Below, piece by piece: positions 23,101-34,168 of a stretch of 64,000 bases of DNA. The position numbers were made by a program, and so were the translations under genes. Below the pieces are notes generated by a model, which was given only the letters and a program-made list of their open reading frames with translations, was not told where the DNA came from and did no database searches. The stretch spans positions 9,548,001 to 9,612,000 of the forward strand of contig OZ316895.1 of assembly GCA_973895155.1 (NCBI GenBank), written 5' to 3'. Position 1 is the stretch's first letter, and every line of letters starts with the position of its first letter. The DNA is from Marsupella aquatica (lineage: Eukaryota; Marchantiophyta).

Positions 23101-24722
23101 GCAGAGCTCGACAAGGAGCTAAGAGCAACCCAGGAGGAGAGGGCTACCTTGAAGAAGGAATTGGAGGAAGCCCACAGGGAGCAGGAGGAGGCCAAAAACG
23201 AGCTGGAGGGGGCACGTAAGGACCTGGATGAAACCCAAGAGGAGTTGGAGGAAATCACGAGGAAGATGGAGAACCTACAGCGGCGGGCCGACAACCAAAC
23301 AAAGCGGCTGAAGAAACAAGCCGCAGTATTTAAATGCTTAGCTGCAGCAGGTCCATCTCCTGTTGGGACAAACCAGTTACCAGGGGTGGTAATTGCCGAA
23401 GGACAAGCCGCGCCACCTGCACCAGTGCCGGAGGTAAGTGGGAAGGGGAAGGGACCAGCTGCCGAGCCACCAACGAAGAAGAAGCGGAAACCTTCAGGGT
23501 CAAGGAGTAATACGACTTCACAGGCCATGGTGATCAAGGAGGTAGACCCAGCACCGACCCCAGACAGGGTCACGGCTAAGGATCCAACTACCCTAGGGGA
23601 AGGGGAAGCCGAAGCCGTGGGAGTGGCTGAGGCCGAAGCCGTGGGGATTGCCGAGGCCGGTGTCGAGGCTGAAGCCGAAGGTGGACCCAGTCAGGCCGAT
23701 GGAGAGTTGACTCGGTCAAGGGCAGGTAATCTGTCAGTAGGCGGGCCAACGGCAGTGGCTGAGGAGGAAGTATTGGGGGCGTCCATTGAGGATCCACCAC
23801 CGGTGTCGTGATGGTGCAAGGGCGCCGTTCCTTTTAGGGAGGGCGGACGTGGAGGGAGGAGGCGTGAGTGGGCAGGGCGGGCACGGATCTCCACGTTTAG
23901 GATTAGGATCAGAACCAGGAGCGGCCCTGACACTTAGCTTAGTGGGATTGCGGTCCCACTGGTAGGAGCAACACTTGTGCTCCTGCCTTGCTGTACATAG
24001 GTAGATTCGGGCAAGTAGATTACTGTTAAGTAGATTAGGCTTACGATGCAAAGAAGGGCGGATCCACTACCAGGATAAGTACCTGGGCAGCGGGGAGCTC
24101 AGGGCCTCTTCTTTAGCAAGTTTTTAGTTTGCACCAGCCGGGCTGGGATCAAGTAGTACGAGAAGCTCTCGGTTAGTCATACAGTGACCCTTGTGTATAT
24201 TCATGTTTCCTCATGCCTAAGAGCTGAATAGAGTTGGCCTCACGGCTTAGTTCGCAGAACTTGTGTATGAGATGTACTGTTTGTATGGCAAGTGCATGGT
24301 ATGACTCAGTCAGAATGAGTCATTTTGCTATTTGTGTGTCGCATTAACTTGTGTGAAGAGTGCCCACATCAACAGAAGGAAGGAAAGTAAGCAGGGGAGT
24401 GAGAGTTGGATGTGTCGAGCTGAGAGAGGTCTTAGCGGCTTAACCAAGCCTATTGGGGATCATTCCGGCGGCGGAATCCAAACATACCTAACAAGATGGA
24501 GGGGAAGACAGGGGAAGGCCTATATTAGGCCGGCTACGTATCTCATGACCCGATGAAGGATCTGTCCAGTATATGTGTGTAAAATGTTAATAGTAGTAGT
24601 AGAAGGTTAGCAGCGTCCCATGCCGCTAAGCCGCGGAAACGGCCTCGCCAAGCACGAAACCTGCGGGAATCGGCTTGAGCTGGGGGGTTTCTTGGGTTTA
24701 GGGAGCCATGGGACGCACCACA
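20098..24722 (+). repeat. Element A 3' LTR (4625 bp)
   Basis: Same length and termini as the 5' LTR. Several single-base differences from it are C-to-T or G-to-A at CpG, for example CGA/CAA in the ARERQ/AQERQ codon and GAA/AAA in the IAEVF/IAKVF codon. Confidence 0.95.
20470..23811 (+). CDS. LTR-encoded coiled-coil protein (3' LTR copy)
   Basis: Full-length 1113-codon twin of the frame at 9620-12961, with about ten amino-acid differences, among them R/Q, F/L, T/A, E/K, G/S, D/N and V/M. Most arise from a G-to-A change in one copy. In the genomic RNA this copy would sit downstream of pol, the place of a 3' accessory gene, and could be made from a spliced RNA; that is inference from position only. 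Confidence 0.8.
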   Translation: MSNVNQAAHFWGCLFERATEYIKTYEDEESERAAQERQELARLWELQKTAFLGGELIKDEFLWTPTSNQLDDLLFCKDSVVGIREAIKNCNDIHWELKGSTERWTRATVLGETSTAAEMKRKGAVNDEATPAKRTRSAAPKKPAEQQSRRQGEAEEEEVDPIKAIPTRDDTWKGWAATLPVEVQLHFAREEDACFTAMQTKKYQGFMAGSGLEAFVRLPWLKPEVPESDLLEFVGSWEPETNCTRIYGKDFYLTPKVIAKVFGLPMGNKTKVDTRKTLPDKEFRSFPGPSTKNGFFRNTCTNPHIGEMIDFLRVTMHCNLPRAEIGKAQVYLAERPDPSRDYNGYLLNQLKKILKEEQQVISMGSVSRLGYHMPLLCRYARGQTFAPVLPLQVRAPEEAPTPRPLAEKPQPPVSPTIEQVFRPRKEDLPMQQPGMQSLLKLLEKEKKSASATTTATATMQDTTTEVGLHRLTRENPFAGDKERIRPESKPGVRMYVGTSSSESEAELPEAPTNEEEREKPDIQEVEEAVEDCSHDNSGYGSDHHVPGVRTCGRFVPTLPRVVRGDPNQQSSPESPPPDVAPPSFNGIKQTVQEFQERIKQEEEAALAKEKDLPGGDWPEDIRRLAKKGSKPLATIEEIRRTAWEQRPRWAMPITSTYSTYAKNRAMEYGEMCGELALGIFGEELEVGPFFHREQLEKHQLEEAVALERSKKDEVIRRLRRMEAEIEDLRAAKKAQDELRIKRHELNIMQGQLDAAQADNQNIKDKLTQTQEELADTIKEREKWKQELKNTEEAHITANSRAMAETQRKEWALKGELEKIRGALEQKEVELGKSYQGIMALQQELASLTASFKADLREKDEMLEQTYAKMNQIESVIIAELDKELRATQEERATLKKELEEAHREQEEAKNELEGARKDLDETQEELEEITRKMENLQRRADNQTKRLKKQAAVFKCLAAAGPSPVGTNQLPGVVIAEGQAAPPAPVPEVSGKGKGPAAEPPTKKKRKPSGSRSNTTSQAMVIKEVDPAPTPDRVTAKDPTTLGEGEAEAVGVAEAEAVGIAEAGVEAEAEGGPSQADGELTRSRAGNLSVGGPTAVAEEEVLGASIEDPPPVS

Positions 24723-26100
24723 CTCCCAAGTACTCTCGGCCTGATCATAGCCAGCCCACTTCACCAAATACTCTAAGATTTGCCTTTCCAACTTGCGTTT
24801 GTAACGGTGGTCCAGAATTGCCTCCACCTCAAACTCCTCAGCGTCCTCCACCAGCATGGCATCCGGACGCAAGACCTGATCCCGGTTGGGATCATCGTCT
24901 TTGACAAACTTCTTGAGCCGGCTAACATGGTAGCTTTTGCCCACGCCCATTTCCTTGGGTGTGTCCAACACCACCAAAACCGGATTATCCTTGTGGGCCC
25001 ATCGTATGATGCGATAGGGCCCCGCATATCTGGGAGCCAGCTTCCTACTTATGTTCCCGTGGTATTGCTCAGGTCTCAACTGCAACCAGACGCTCTCCCC
25101 AATTTCAAAGCTTACCTGGCGTCAATGTTTATCCCCTTGCTCCTTGTACCGACTTTGGGCAAGGGTCATACCCTTGGTAGCCGTTTCCACAACTAGGCAC
25201 CGCTCTCGAATAAAATCGTCCGTAGAAGGAACCTTGCTTTTCGTCCGCCAAGCTTCCGGAGTCCTCCTTGTGGCCAACACAAACGGCGCAAACCCCGTCA
25301 CCAAATGCTTGGTCGAGTTATACCTAAACTCGACCATTGTTAAATGCTTCGCCCAATCCTTCTGATTGGCTGTCACAAAGTGACGCAAGTAGTCCTCCAC
25401 GATACCATTAACCCGTTCTGTTTGGCCATCTGTCTCATGATGATACGTTGATCCCTTGGTCAGGTCTGTTCCGGATAATCGGAACAACACCTTCAAAAAA
25501 TGGCCCGTGAACTTGGTATCGCGATCGGATAGGATATGCAACGGCAATCCCCACTGTCGGAAGACATTGTCAAATACTAGACCGACAACCTCTCGGGCCG
25601 AAACCATCTTCGTAGTAGGCAAGAAATATGCCATCTTGGAAAAATGATCCACGATTGTTAAGATGGAGTTACTGCCGTGAGACTCAGGTAATCCAACAAT
25701 GAAGTCCATGGAGATAGACTCTCATGGAGCTGCAGCTACTGGTAAGGGTTGCAACAGTCCTTTTGCCCTATAGACCATTCGGTTCTTTTGGCACGAGTAA
25801 CAACTTTGCACGTGTTGAAGGATCGATTGCTTCATGTCCGGCCAATACACATCTTGTGACATGCTGCGATACGTGGCGGCTTGTCCTATGTGCCCTCCCC
25901 AGGGCGAGTCGTGGTACTTTTGTAGAACCTCTAACCTTAGAGACTCTAGTATGTACACACGCCTCTGCTTGTATCGCCATAACTGGACATTATGCGTCGT
26001 ATCCAACCCCAATGATACGTGCCTTACCTTTGCCCCGGCTACCCCCATTGCTTTGCCAATTCTTAGCTAACCTGTCATCCCCATACGCTGCGGCCAGAAG
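24723..26100 (-). pseudogene. pol: Element B integrase and chromodomain
   Basis: Read on the minus strand: an H2C2 zinc-binding domain (YHDSPWGGHIG ... CYSCQ), an integrase core with MDFIVGLP, LSDRDTKFTG and DGQTERVNG supplying D, D and E, a GPYRII linker, then a chromodomain (VEAILDHRYKR ... YLVKWAGY ... STWE) that continues at 9247. In-frame TGA codons just before MDFIVG (25719-25721) and near 25122 are explained by TGG-to-TGA and CGA-to-TGA. The chromodomain would guide integration to modified chromatin. Confidence 0.9.
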
Positions 26101-26110
26101 GGCCCAACCT
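26101..26110. repeat. Candidate imperfect 10-bp target duplication of element M, left
   Basis: GGCCCAACCT here against GGAAAAACCT at 37831-37840 (7 of 10 match). Mutator-like elements make 9-11 bp duplications. The three adjacent mismatches leave doubt. Confidence 0.45.
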
Positions 26111-26186
26111 CCATGACAGGAAACAGGAAACAGTGATGATCATAACAGGAAAAATAGTTGAACAAAACAGGAGAATTGGTATTATC
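26111..26186 (+). repeat. Left terminal inverted repeat of element M
   Basis: It starts CCATGACAGGAAACAGG, continues through ATCATAACAGGAAAAA and AACAAAACAGGAG, and matches the reverse complement of 37750-37830 with a few substitutions and one 7-bp gap. The ACAGGA motif recurs four times, a likely transposase-binding pattern. Confidence 0.9.
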
Positions 26187-26485
26187 ATTGAGAAAAAATG
26201 GCTTAATTTTGGACCCAACCAAAGAGGTCAAATTCAACATCAACTCAAAAAGATGGGGAAAATGACAATTATCGAAAGATGCCTTTACTAGCGCTTAGTC
26301 CTAACCAAGCGTTTGATACCGTTACAAAATATCATTAACAAAATACTCGCTCACCATCTACCGGAATGATCAGAGGATAACGGTTTCTAAGGCAAGAAAA
26401 GGTCATCCTCAAGAATGCATGCAAAAGAAATCCACACGTTCAGACCTAGAAACTACAAACTGAAACCAAGTAAGGAAATGAAGTC

Positions 26486-26671
26486 TAGCGCCGGGCGCTA
26501 ACAAAATTGAAGTCCAAGTGACGATTGAATACAAAGAAATCTCCGTTACCCGTACAATGAAATTTACACATCCAAAAAACTGTAAAAACAAATTAAGTTT
26601 TTTGTGCAACCCACAAAAGATTGAGCCATGTTGAAAAGCAACCAAATGTTGTTTACTAGCGCTGGACGCTA
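26486..26671. promoter_or_regulatory. Palindrome sites 1-2 of element M
   Basis: TAGCGCCGGGCGCTA at 26486-26500 (exact to the consensus) and TAGCGCTGGACGCTA at 26657-26671 (two mismatches). Both lie downstream of the transposase stop, in the left non-coding arm. A weaker relative starts at 26288. Confidence 0.85.
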
Positions 26672-26746
26672 ACCAAAACAAAGTTACCGTTACGAAACGA
26701 CAAGTCGTACATACCCGTTGAACGTAAACTAGAATACTAAGCCTTC

Positions 26747-29700
26747 CTATAAACCATCAGCATTCTGCCTCGCTAGAATATAACGCAGTTCCGCAATGGT
26801 AAGAATCGGTTGGCTTGGGAGGATATTGTCCACAAGATCAAGCTTGCAGATAACTTTGTAAACCCAGTACAAGTGTTTACATGGCATGAAAGGTTTCCCT
26901 CGAGAATGTCGACGAAAGAAATCTTCACAAGAGCAACAAGGGAAAATGCAAATCTGCACCCAGTAAGTATTTGCAGTTCGTAAATGTGCATGTGTGCGTA
27001 TCTGGAATCGTTTCCCGTATGAGTTTCCCGATGAAACTTCCATAGTTTTGATCAAAGTCATTATTTCTTTCGTTGCTGATTCAATCCTTTTATGATATTC
27101 TTGAGTGAGATTTGATCTGGAGCTCATCGCACGCCCGTTTCTCGTTCAAAAATGGATGTTGACTTATGCAAGATCGATCTTTTCAGGGAAAACGTCAATG
27201 TTGATTCTCAGTTCAAATGGAGAAGGACAACGTGAAATAACACCTCCTCTCGAGACTTCAATGCCCTGCTCGTGAAGGAAATTCAACTCCAGACTTGAAA
27301 GATGAGTGCCTTTCTGTACTGGCAAAAAGTCTGGGCAAGTAGGGAGGTTCACAATACCTCGACAAGGGCGGCTCTTCCAGCAATCACGAGTGGGGCAGAA
27401 CCAGACAAGCTCTAGATGGTGTTCACCTCTGAATAAGCGGTAACCTTTGACGACTATTCCGACAACCCCTGCATTTGAAGGATATCCGACCTTCTTAATT
27501 TGATTACGACACTCATCTCGATCACAACTTCCAGACAACGTCCCATTACACTGTGGTCCAGCACCGTGTCTGGAAACTCTCCGCAAATGCCACGACCCGG
27601 GTACAGCGTCCACTTCAAAAAGCAAAGTGTCTACAGGAATGAATGGAGTGGTGTTCGGAGCACTTTTTGGAACTTCGAAAGATTGAGTGACATGATGGGA
27701 AACTGGAGAGCCACTTTCAGACAAATCGATAACTGGATTTGAAGGAGGAGTTCTAAGTATCGGAATGTGCTCAAACTCGGCTGAGGTCAAATTTCTCCTC
27801 TTGCAACCTCGGGTGTTTGGCGTAGTTATGAGAACCGTGTCATGTCGATGGGAGTCTTGTGGAGAGACATTCCCGGTCGTCGGACCTTTTCTTTTCATAG
27901 ACTTCGTCACAAAATCCCCATTCAACGGAGAATCCCTCTCCAAATCAAATTCTGCTGCATTTGCAAGTAACATATTAGAGGCTTCTTCGAAGAGTTTCGG
28001 GGACCCTGCCTGGTCAGCCAAAGGAAAAGCCAATTCAAACACTGTTGGATCGGTACCCCGATGGAGCCCTTCACGATATGCTGTATAGGCTGCTATTTGT
28101 GAGATTGCTCTGTTGTGATCGGTCTTACATCCTTCGAACAAACCAAATGTTTTCTTTCCCTGCCATGCTTTCATGATTCCGTGAACAGCTTCAGAACCAG
28201 TGCAACTGGGAATCATCCCCCCTTCAAGTGCACTTTTTCTCTGAAAAAGAGTTTTGTCAAATTCAGTAAAATATATCGAATAAAAAAGAGGAACTTTAAA
28301 ATGGGCGGACAAAAGGTATGAATGTTTTCATGATCATTGTGAAGATTGAAGAAGCTATCAAGCTATTCGTACGTTAGCGCCCGGCGCTGGCAAAAACATC
28401 AGTAAATATCACAATTAGAAAAGGGATATTAATACTAGCGCCAGGCGCTAGTATACATTGACTCACCAAACGTATGAAATTTCCCCACTGTCGCCACCTC
28501 ACAACCCACCAAGTGATCCATCCTTGCAACATTCTAAGTTTCCCAGGAATACAATTTCTAGATCTCCACCATGAATCAATCTCTCGTGAAACCCTGTAGG
28601 CTTCCACAAATGAAGCGGCATTCCGCAACTTGTCCCAAAGGATTCTATGTTCAACACGTTTCTCTTCAAGTACTCCTTCGATAGAGTGACGATGCAAAGA
28701 CTGATAAAAGTGGAATGCATCCGATCGCTCTCTCTCCGGGTTTGGATGGCCGTCAAAGAAGACATTCCTAACCGCTACCATCCCGCCTGAGCGTTATCCG
28801 CCATGAAACCATGGATTTCCACACCGTTTAAACCGTTCTCCAAAGCGACTTTGATCATCAACCTCCAAGCTTTCTCAAGCGATGCAATGTCCTCTGCTTT
28901 GAGTTCACAAGTAAATATTGTGCACAAAGCTCGATAGTTATGGTCATACACATGTGCACTAAAAGTACTCCATTCTTTCGACATCCTTTTCATCACGTCA
29001 AAGCTCACCCATGCTCCTTCTAGAGGCCCCCCTTTCTTCATCTGACGCAGTAAATCTACTCCCGATCCATGACCTTTGATAGTCATTTTGAAAATATGCG
29101 CTCTATCACCTTTACAGCCCTGCCCAGGAAGAAGATATCTTTGGAGAAAAGGAAACGTAACATTATTCTGCATGCGAACCAGATATTCCAAATCACCTCG
29201 ACCAACCTGATCTTTGCGAACGCTCTTAAATAACGCAGAAAACTTCTGAGGCGTTGAAACGAGCATAAGTGATTTCCAGATTTCTGATTCTTCTAGCTTT
29301 GAAATGTCATCCACAGACTCACCTACGACATCCATTAAAGATCCAGTGATCTCATTTTTCAAAACGCACGGTGTAGAAGAAGGAGACTTCTTATGTTGTC
29401 TCCGTATTTCTTCTATTGCTATTTTCTCAGCACTTCTAGACTAGACCTTCCGACATGGATGGTTGTGCACTCCCATATGGATTGCAAGTCGTGACATGTG
29501 TTTTGCAGTGTCATTTTTGATCAAAACTTGCGGGTACATATAAAACATTTTTGCTGGACAAGACTCAACACAAAATGGAACTTGAAGGCAATAGCGACAA
29601 ACAATTCCTCCAGCATCGATAAAACTCCCAGGACAATGCTGACCAGAGAGCTTGGGGGTCCCATCCCATCCATTACAGTTTCTGACTTGAGTCCTGGTGT

Positions 29701-30595
29701 AAAACTCACATGCTCTATTTCGGCATTCGAGAGAACCACTACAACTTACTTTCCCAAACTCCCACATCTTCTTCGGAACGACATTAGCAGAAGTAGGAAG
29801 GATTCTAGTCCAAAGGTAGCAGTCCTTGCATCAATCCATGTTTCGCAGACGATCCCCTTTCGAGCCAACACCTTGAACAGGTGGAAGCTCAGATATGGTA
29901 TTCCCATTGTACTCGACAGGTAAGCATTCAACTTGTTTGTGAATGAATGCCTCGGACCTAACAAAGCGCGCTAACTCACTTTGTCCAGTTGACTTCAACA
30001 AGGCATCAAGTGCGCTTCTTCTGTACACAACCAGAACAGGACGAGTTAGAGTGTCTCCATCATCAGACTCCTCCGACGGAATCAATACGGGGGGTACCTG
30101 GGGCGTCAACAAACTGGTACTTCCGCCCTCCTTATTGACCTCACCGCCCTTTGAGATTGGTGGAGAACCCTCAGAGCATTCAGCGTTGGACGTAAGGTCA
30201 ATCACATCGTGAGTGACCTGGTGCCTCTCCACCTTGACATGAACAATGTCCCTGAGTTGAATGAAAATCAAGTACTCCACGCCATATTCGAGATTCCAAA
30301 CAACGTCCTCCGCTTTAGTATCAAAATGAGAGGGCCCATCGTTCAAAGTTCTGATACTCAAAATATGTTTTCTCGTCACCCCAAATCTTCCACACAGGTA
30401 ATTATCACTAACACGTTTCTTGGTTTCGGAAATCGACACAGGGATCGTCACAACGTCACCTATATTCGGACATGTTATTCCAATAATGCGAGACATTCTA
30501 GCTCCCCAAAGATAACCGACTACATAAAATAAAGATACATGGTAAAATGAAGCTAGATTGTATGGTTGAGGGTTTCTTCTAAATCCAAGTCTCAA
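26747..30595 (-). pseudogene. Mutator-like DDE transposase of element M (decayed)
   Basis: The minus-strand frame begins near 30595 (possibly at the internal MSRIIG) and continues in one frame through TGA 29831-29833 and TAG 29441-29443. An N-terminal Cys/His finger (C..C pairs, ending GVHNHPC, FLYWCH/WRKY-like) is followed by the RNase H fold: D in WVSFDVM (28997-28999), D in FMADNAQ (28796-28798) and E in TGSEAVHG (28190-28192). A one-base loss near 28778 shifts frame at GW/AVRNVFF. An intron at 28241-28466 (GTGAGT...CAG) contains two palindromes. After a further Cys-rich segment come TAA at 27164-27166, a TGA and a SWIM finger (CSC ... PCKH) near 26870-26935. It would cut and join the terminal repeats. 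Confidence 0.8.
28241..28466 (-). other. Intron of the element M transposase
   Basis: Minus-strand donor GTGAGT (28461-28466) and acceptor CTTTTTCAG (ending 28241) join the exon ending GNFIRL to the exon starting RKSALEGG. Palindromes at 28436-28450 (exact) and 28375-28389 (one mismatch) are inside. Confidence 0.75.
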
Positions 30596-31870
30596 ACGGA
30601 AAGAGCCGTCGAGCGGTTATAGGATCCGTTGGGTACGGATTTTCTTACCGTTCAAGAAACGACAAAACCATCAATTCGGCTACTGTTGAATTAATGGTTT
30701 TGACGTTGTAACCAACGGGGTAATATAGTAGCGCCAGGCGCTAGCATTGTCCACATCTGAAATAGCCCAAAAAATGAACAACAAAAGCAAAGATCATCGA
30801 CCATTTTGGTTACTGACACAGGTTAACATCCTACGACAGGTTTCGGGTTTCCTTGGAAATATATTGGGTTTCCTTGGAAATACCCCCTTATTTATGTCAG
30901 ATGACAATATTACCCAGGTCTGCTAATATTAAAATTGATCCATTTGAGATCGAGTACAAGCTATCATAATAATAGCGCCAGGCGCTATCATAAAAGTCAT
31001 AAAATTGTCAAGATGTACTCGTACATTATTTATTGAAACTTACACATTTTGTGTCCAAACATCTACCATTTTGAGGTGTCTCGTTACTAGCGTCGGGCGC
31101 TATTATTGAAATCTACACATTTGAGCCCTATTTGATACTAAAAGAAAAATAGCGCCTGGGACTTTCATAAACTTTATAGAAATAGAATCCGTTTATTACA
31201 AAATCTTTCACGCTTCAGTCCATTCATTCGCGTGATTTTTTAGTACAATGTTACTAGCGCCAGGCGCTATTATTAAAATCCTTCATTTTAAGATATATTT
31301 TAGTCTAGCATAATAATAGCGCCAGGCGCTAATATTAGATCGAAGTAGAATACTGACATAAACGGTCTTTTTAAACGGTAACTTTGACCGTTTATCGTTA
31401 CAATTTATAATGAATTCTTGGATAAATATATTTATGAGTATCTATAAACTAGTTAAAATGTGACAAGTGTCAACCTTTAGTAGGTCTGATTTTGGATGCT
31501 CGTGCTTTTCGATGTGTACTTGTGATACATGTCGGTCTGCCAGAGGGTATATCAGATAAGATATTTTCGCGATAGTGTCTTCCTTGATCGTTAGAACGAA
31601 ACCTGCGCACGTTTAGGATCGTTGTCAATCATTCGTCCATATCGGTACAGCACCACAAGAAACGTTGCATCACGCAAGAAGCACGTTGCGGTGCGGGTTC
31701 CCCGTGTGTATGCATCTTAAACAAACATGGAGAATCATTCTCCTGGCCATTCTGAAACATCTGAGTCCTCATTCTCCGGATCAGTTTATACTCGAAGAGT
31801 CACTCGTTCGTCTGCATCGAACTCTTTGTGAAACATTAGTCAGGCGATTCCAAAGCCAAAAAGAGGCATC
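30596..31870. promoter_or_regulatory. Divergent intergenic region of element M with five palindromes
   Basis: This is the only space between the two divergent genes, so it should hold both promoters. Palindromes lie at 30729-30743, 30973-30987, 31088-31102 (one mismatch), 31255-31269 and 31317-31331, with a half-matching site at 31150. Near 30845-30885 GGGTTTCCTTGGAAATA occurs twice. No single TATA box stands out. Confidence 0.75.
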
Positions 31871-32436
31871 ATGGAGTCTTACGGAGATTTTGCAATGGAG
31901 GACGGGGGCGAGGGAGTCCTGTCCATGGATGCTGTGATCGAGAAATACGCAATGTCGTTTGGAGTCGATTTTAGAGGGGAGAAGAAAGAGCCGCCGCGTA
32001 TCCCTCTTTGTCGGCTTGTTCACATGGAAATCGTTCAGACTTTACAGAAAAATAGTGCATCTATCGATAAGCTCAAGGATTCATTTCGGAGCTCTGGGTA
32101 CAACTCTTCAATTGGGATGCGGTTTTACGTCCAGCCCACGGATTCAGAAGGAGTCATTCAATTCTGCACGCCTGAAATTCGGGAGACCTGGGATGCTGTT
32201 TGGGTTGCCCAGAACGACTTGTTTGAAGCAGAATGTGCTATTGATCCAGATTTCCACATTCTGAAGGATAAGATGTTCTATGTTTTTGACGGGAATCATC
32301 GACTCTACTCATGGACCCAAGTAACAAATGAGAATCCAGACAATATCAAGTACCATCCGCGTGTTCAATGCACTGTTTTTAAGGGAGATCGAGGTTCTCT
32401 AGTTGAGCTTGAAGCGGCTATGCACACGGTGAACCA

Positions 32437-32544
32437 GTAAGTATTCCTCAAGTTGCATAAACGCTATTGAATTTGGTCGATTGCGCTTGATTTTTGAAAG
32501 GTTAGTTAGCGCCAGGCGCTAATATTTGCCATTATATCTTACAG
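32437..32544 (+). other. Intron 1 of the ParB-methyltransferase gene, with palindrome
   Basis: Donor GTAAGT, acceptor TTACAG. It contains an exact palindrome at 32507-32521. Confidence 0.8.
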
Positions 32545-33875
32545 GTTAGGGCAAGTTGTGGTGGAACCATCGTGGATTCTTGATGCCGATAGAATCAATA
32601 GGATTTTAACTCATGACTTGGAGGCCTACAAGCCGATCATCGACCCCGGAAGCTTCAAGCGATTTCAAACTGTTCGTGCCAAAACAAGAAAGGGGTCTTG
32701 GTATACCAAGCAGATGCCATTGGAAGCATTGGTATACATCTTGTGTGAAAACAAGATTAAGTCATATTCACTTCAATTTAAGCTTGACTTGGCTGCTGCG
32801 GCAAGTCAAGGTCGCCCGTGGTCATCTGAAGAGACTGGTAAGCGGTATCCTGCCATGATGAAGGAGGCAACGAAGGAGTGGAGCATAAAGACATCCAAGA
32901 TTACCCCCCTGATAAGCCCAGAGTTTGGTGATTTTCTGTCAACTTGTGCAGAAATGTACATTCTTACGGAGAGGAACAAACGAGAAAAGAAGTCGGACTC
33001 TGTAGTATGTACAATGGACCGCGCGCGTCTATTCACTGCTGTCTCCTACTTGGATCCACAACTGCGCTGTACTCTTCTTGTCGCTCACTGTACACCCGAG
33101 CTCAGAAAACAATTTTACCATCCCCCGAGTGTGAATGATGACCCTGTTAAATAGTGGTGTCATACATGGCACATGTGGAGTTTGGTGGAAGGAATTGCAA
33201 TTGCAATGTTACAGACATCTCTTTCGCAAGTCCAGTCGATCCTACCTGCTGATCGTCTAACGCTAGGAGGAGTGGAGACGTTTGAAGCATTGGTCTTGAA
33301 CATCACCAATGATTTCAAGACATACGGTGAAACAATGAAGGCAAAGTTTTTTAGCACAATTTGGCAGTCCAAGTACGGAGACAAGGAAGACTATACCATT
33401 CGCAACCAGAAGCGAGCCAAGAGATATCTGTATCGCTTCTACATGGCGATGGAGACCAGTTCTCCAGAGTATTTTTGGGCTTACCCTCCTGCATTCCAGA
33501 AATGGTCCGTTCTAGAGGGGGATGCTTCTAGCGAAGTTTACTCAATGTACCCTGCCGAAGGGGACGTTACACCACGTGAAATTTCATTGTGGGAGATAAC
33601 CCACTGTCCATGGTATCTTGACATAGATAAGTGGGACACCCCTTTCGATGAAGCTGAAAAGGATGCATTTCTGAAATTATCAAAGTCTTTAGTGCCTCGG
33701 AAAGTTCTCTCTGAAATGAAACAAGGTTTATCGGAAGATGTAGATGCCTCGGCGAGCGAGCTGTAGAAACATTGCAAAACAGAAGTTTTGCATGTAGACA
33801 GGAGTCAAAAACCCCGGGCGAAAGCAAAAGTAGACACTGGAGTAACTAGCCCATCAACGAGATCCGGGAAGAAAC

Positions 33876-34168
33876 GTGAGATTCTTCTATTTTTCATTGG
33901 CATTCAGTAATTTCCCTTCACTAGTTTGGATATTTAGGTTACTTTTTGTTTAGCGCCACATATGTTGGTGTCCCTTTATTGCTTGATTTTGTGTAGTTTG
34001 GTTAGCGCCCGGCGCTGGTGTTATTTTCCATTGGCATTCTGTATTTTTTTGATGAGCGCTGCAGATCAAGTTGTCTATTTGGTTAGCACCCGGAAGGGCA
34101 ATTTGGTTAGCGCCCGACGCTGGTGTTATGTGGACCGTAATCTTGGAAACTTTTGTATCTTTTTCTAG
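33876..34168 (+). other. Intron 2 of the ParB-methyltransferase gene, with palindromes
   Basis: Donor GTGAGA, acceptor TTCTAG; splicing rebuilds the codon between GKK and GRKLDG. Near-palindromes at 34003-34017 and 34108-34122 both end GCTG and are followed by GTGTTAT; partial copies start at 33951 and 34084. These read as diverged duplicates of one module. Confidence 0.75.

Larger units (their letters stand above)
9248..24722 (+). mobile_element. Element A: complete Ty3/gypsy retrotransposon with 4.6-kb coding LTRs
   Basis: The element is 15475 bp: LTR (9248-13872), primer site, gag-protease frame (13943-16936), pol frame (16843-20109), polypurine tract and LTR (20098-24722). The LTR copies are offset by exactly 10850 bp over their whole length, start TGTGATGCC and end GCACCACA. 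They differ at only roughly two dozen places that I can see, so insertion is recent. No chromodomain follows the integrase. Each LTR carries a long sense ORF, which is very uncommon. Gag has an in-frame TGA, so this copy is probably defective. The same family occurs at 51063-55726 (solo LTR) and from 57275 to the window end. Confidence 0.95.

Noticed and set aside
9248-24722. The two 4.6-kb repeats as a segmental or tandem gene duplication
   Set aside because: TG...CA ends, a primer site, a polypurine tract, gag-pol between them and an exact CTCCC duplication show they are LTRs.
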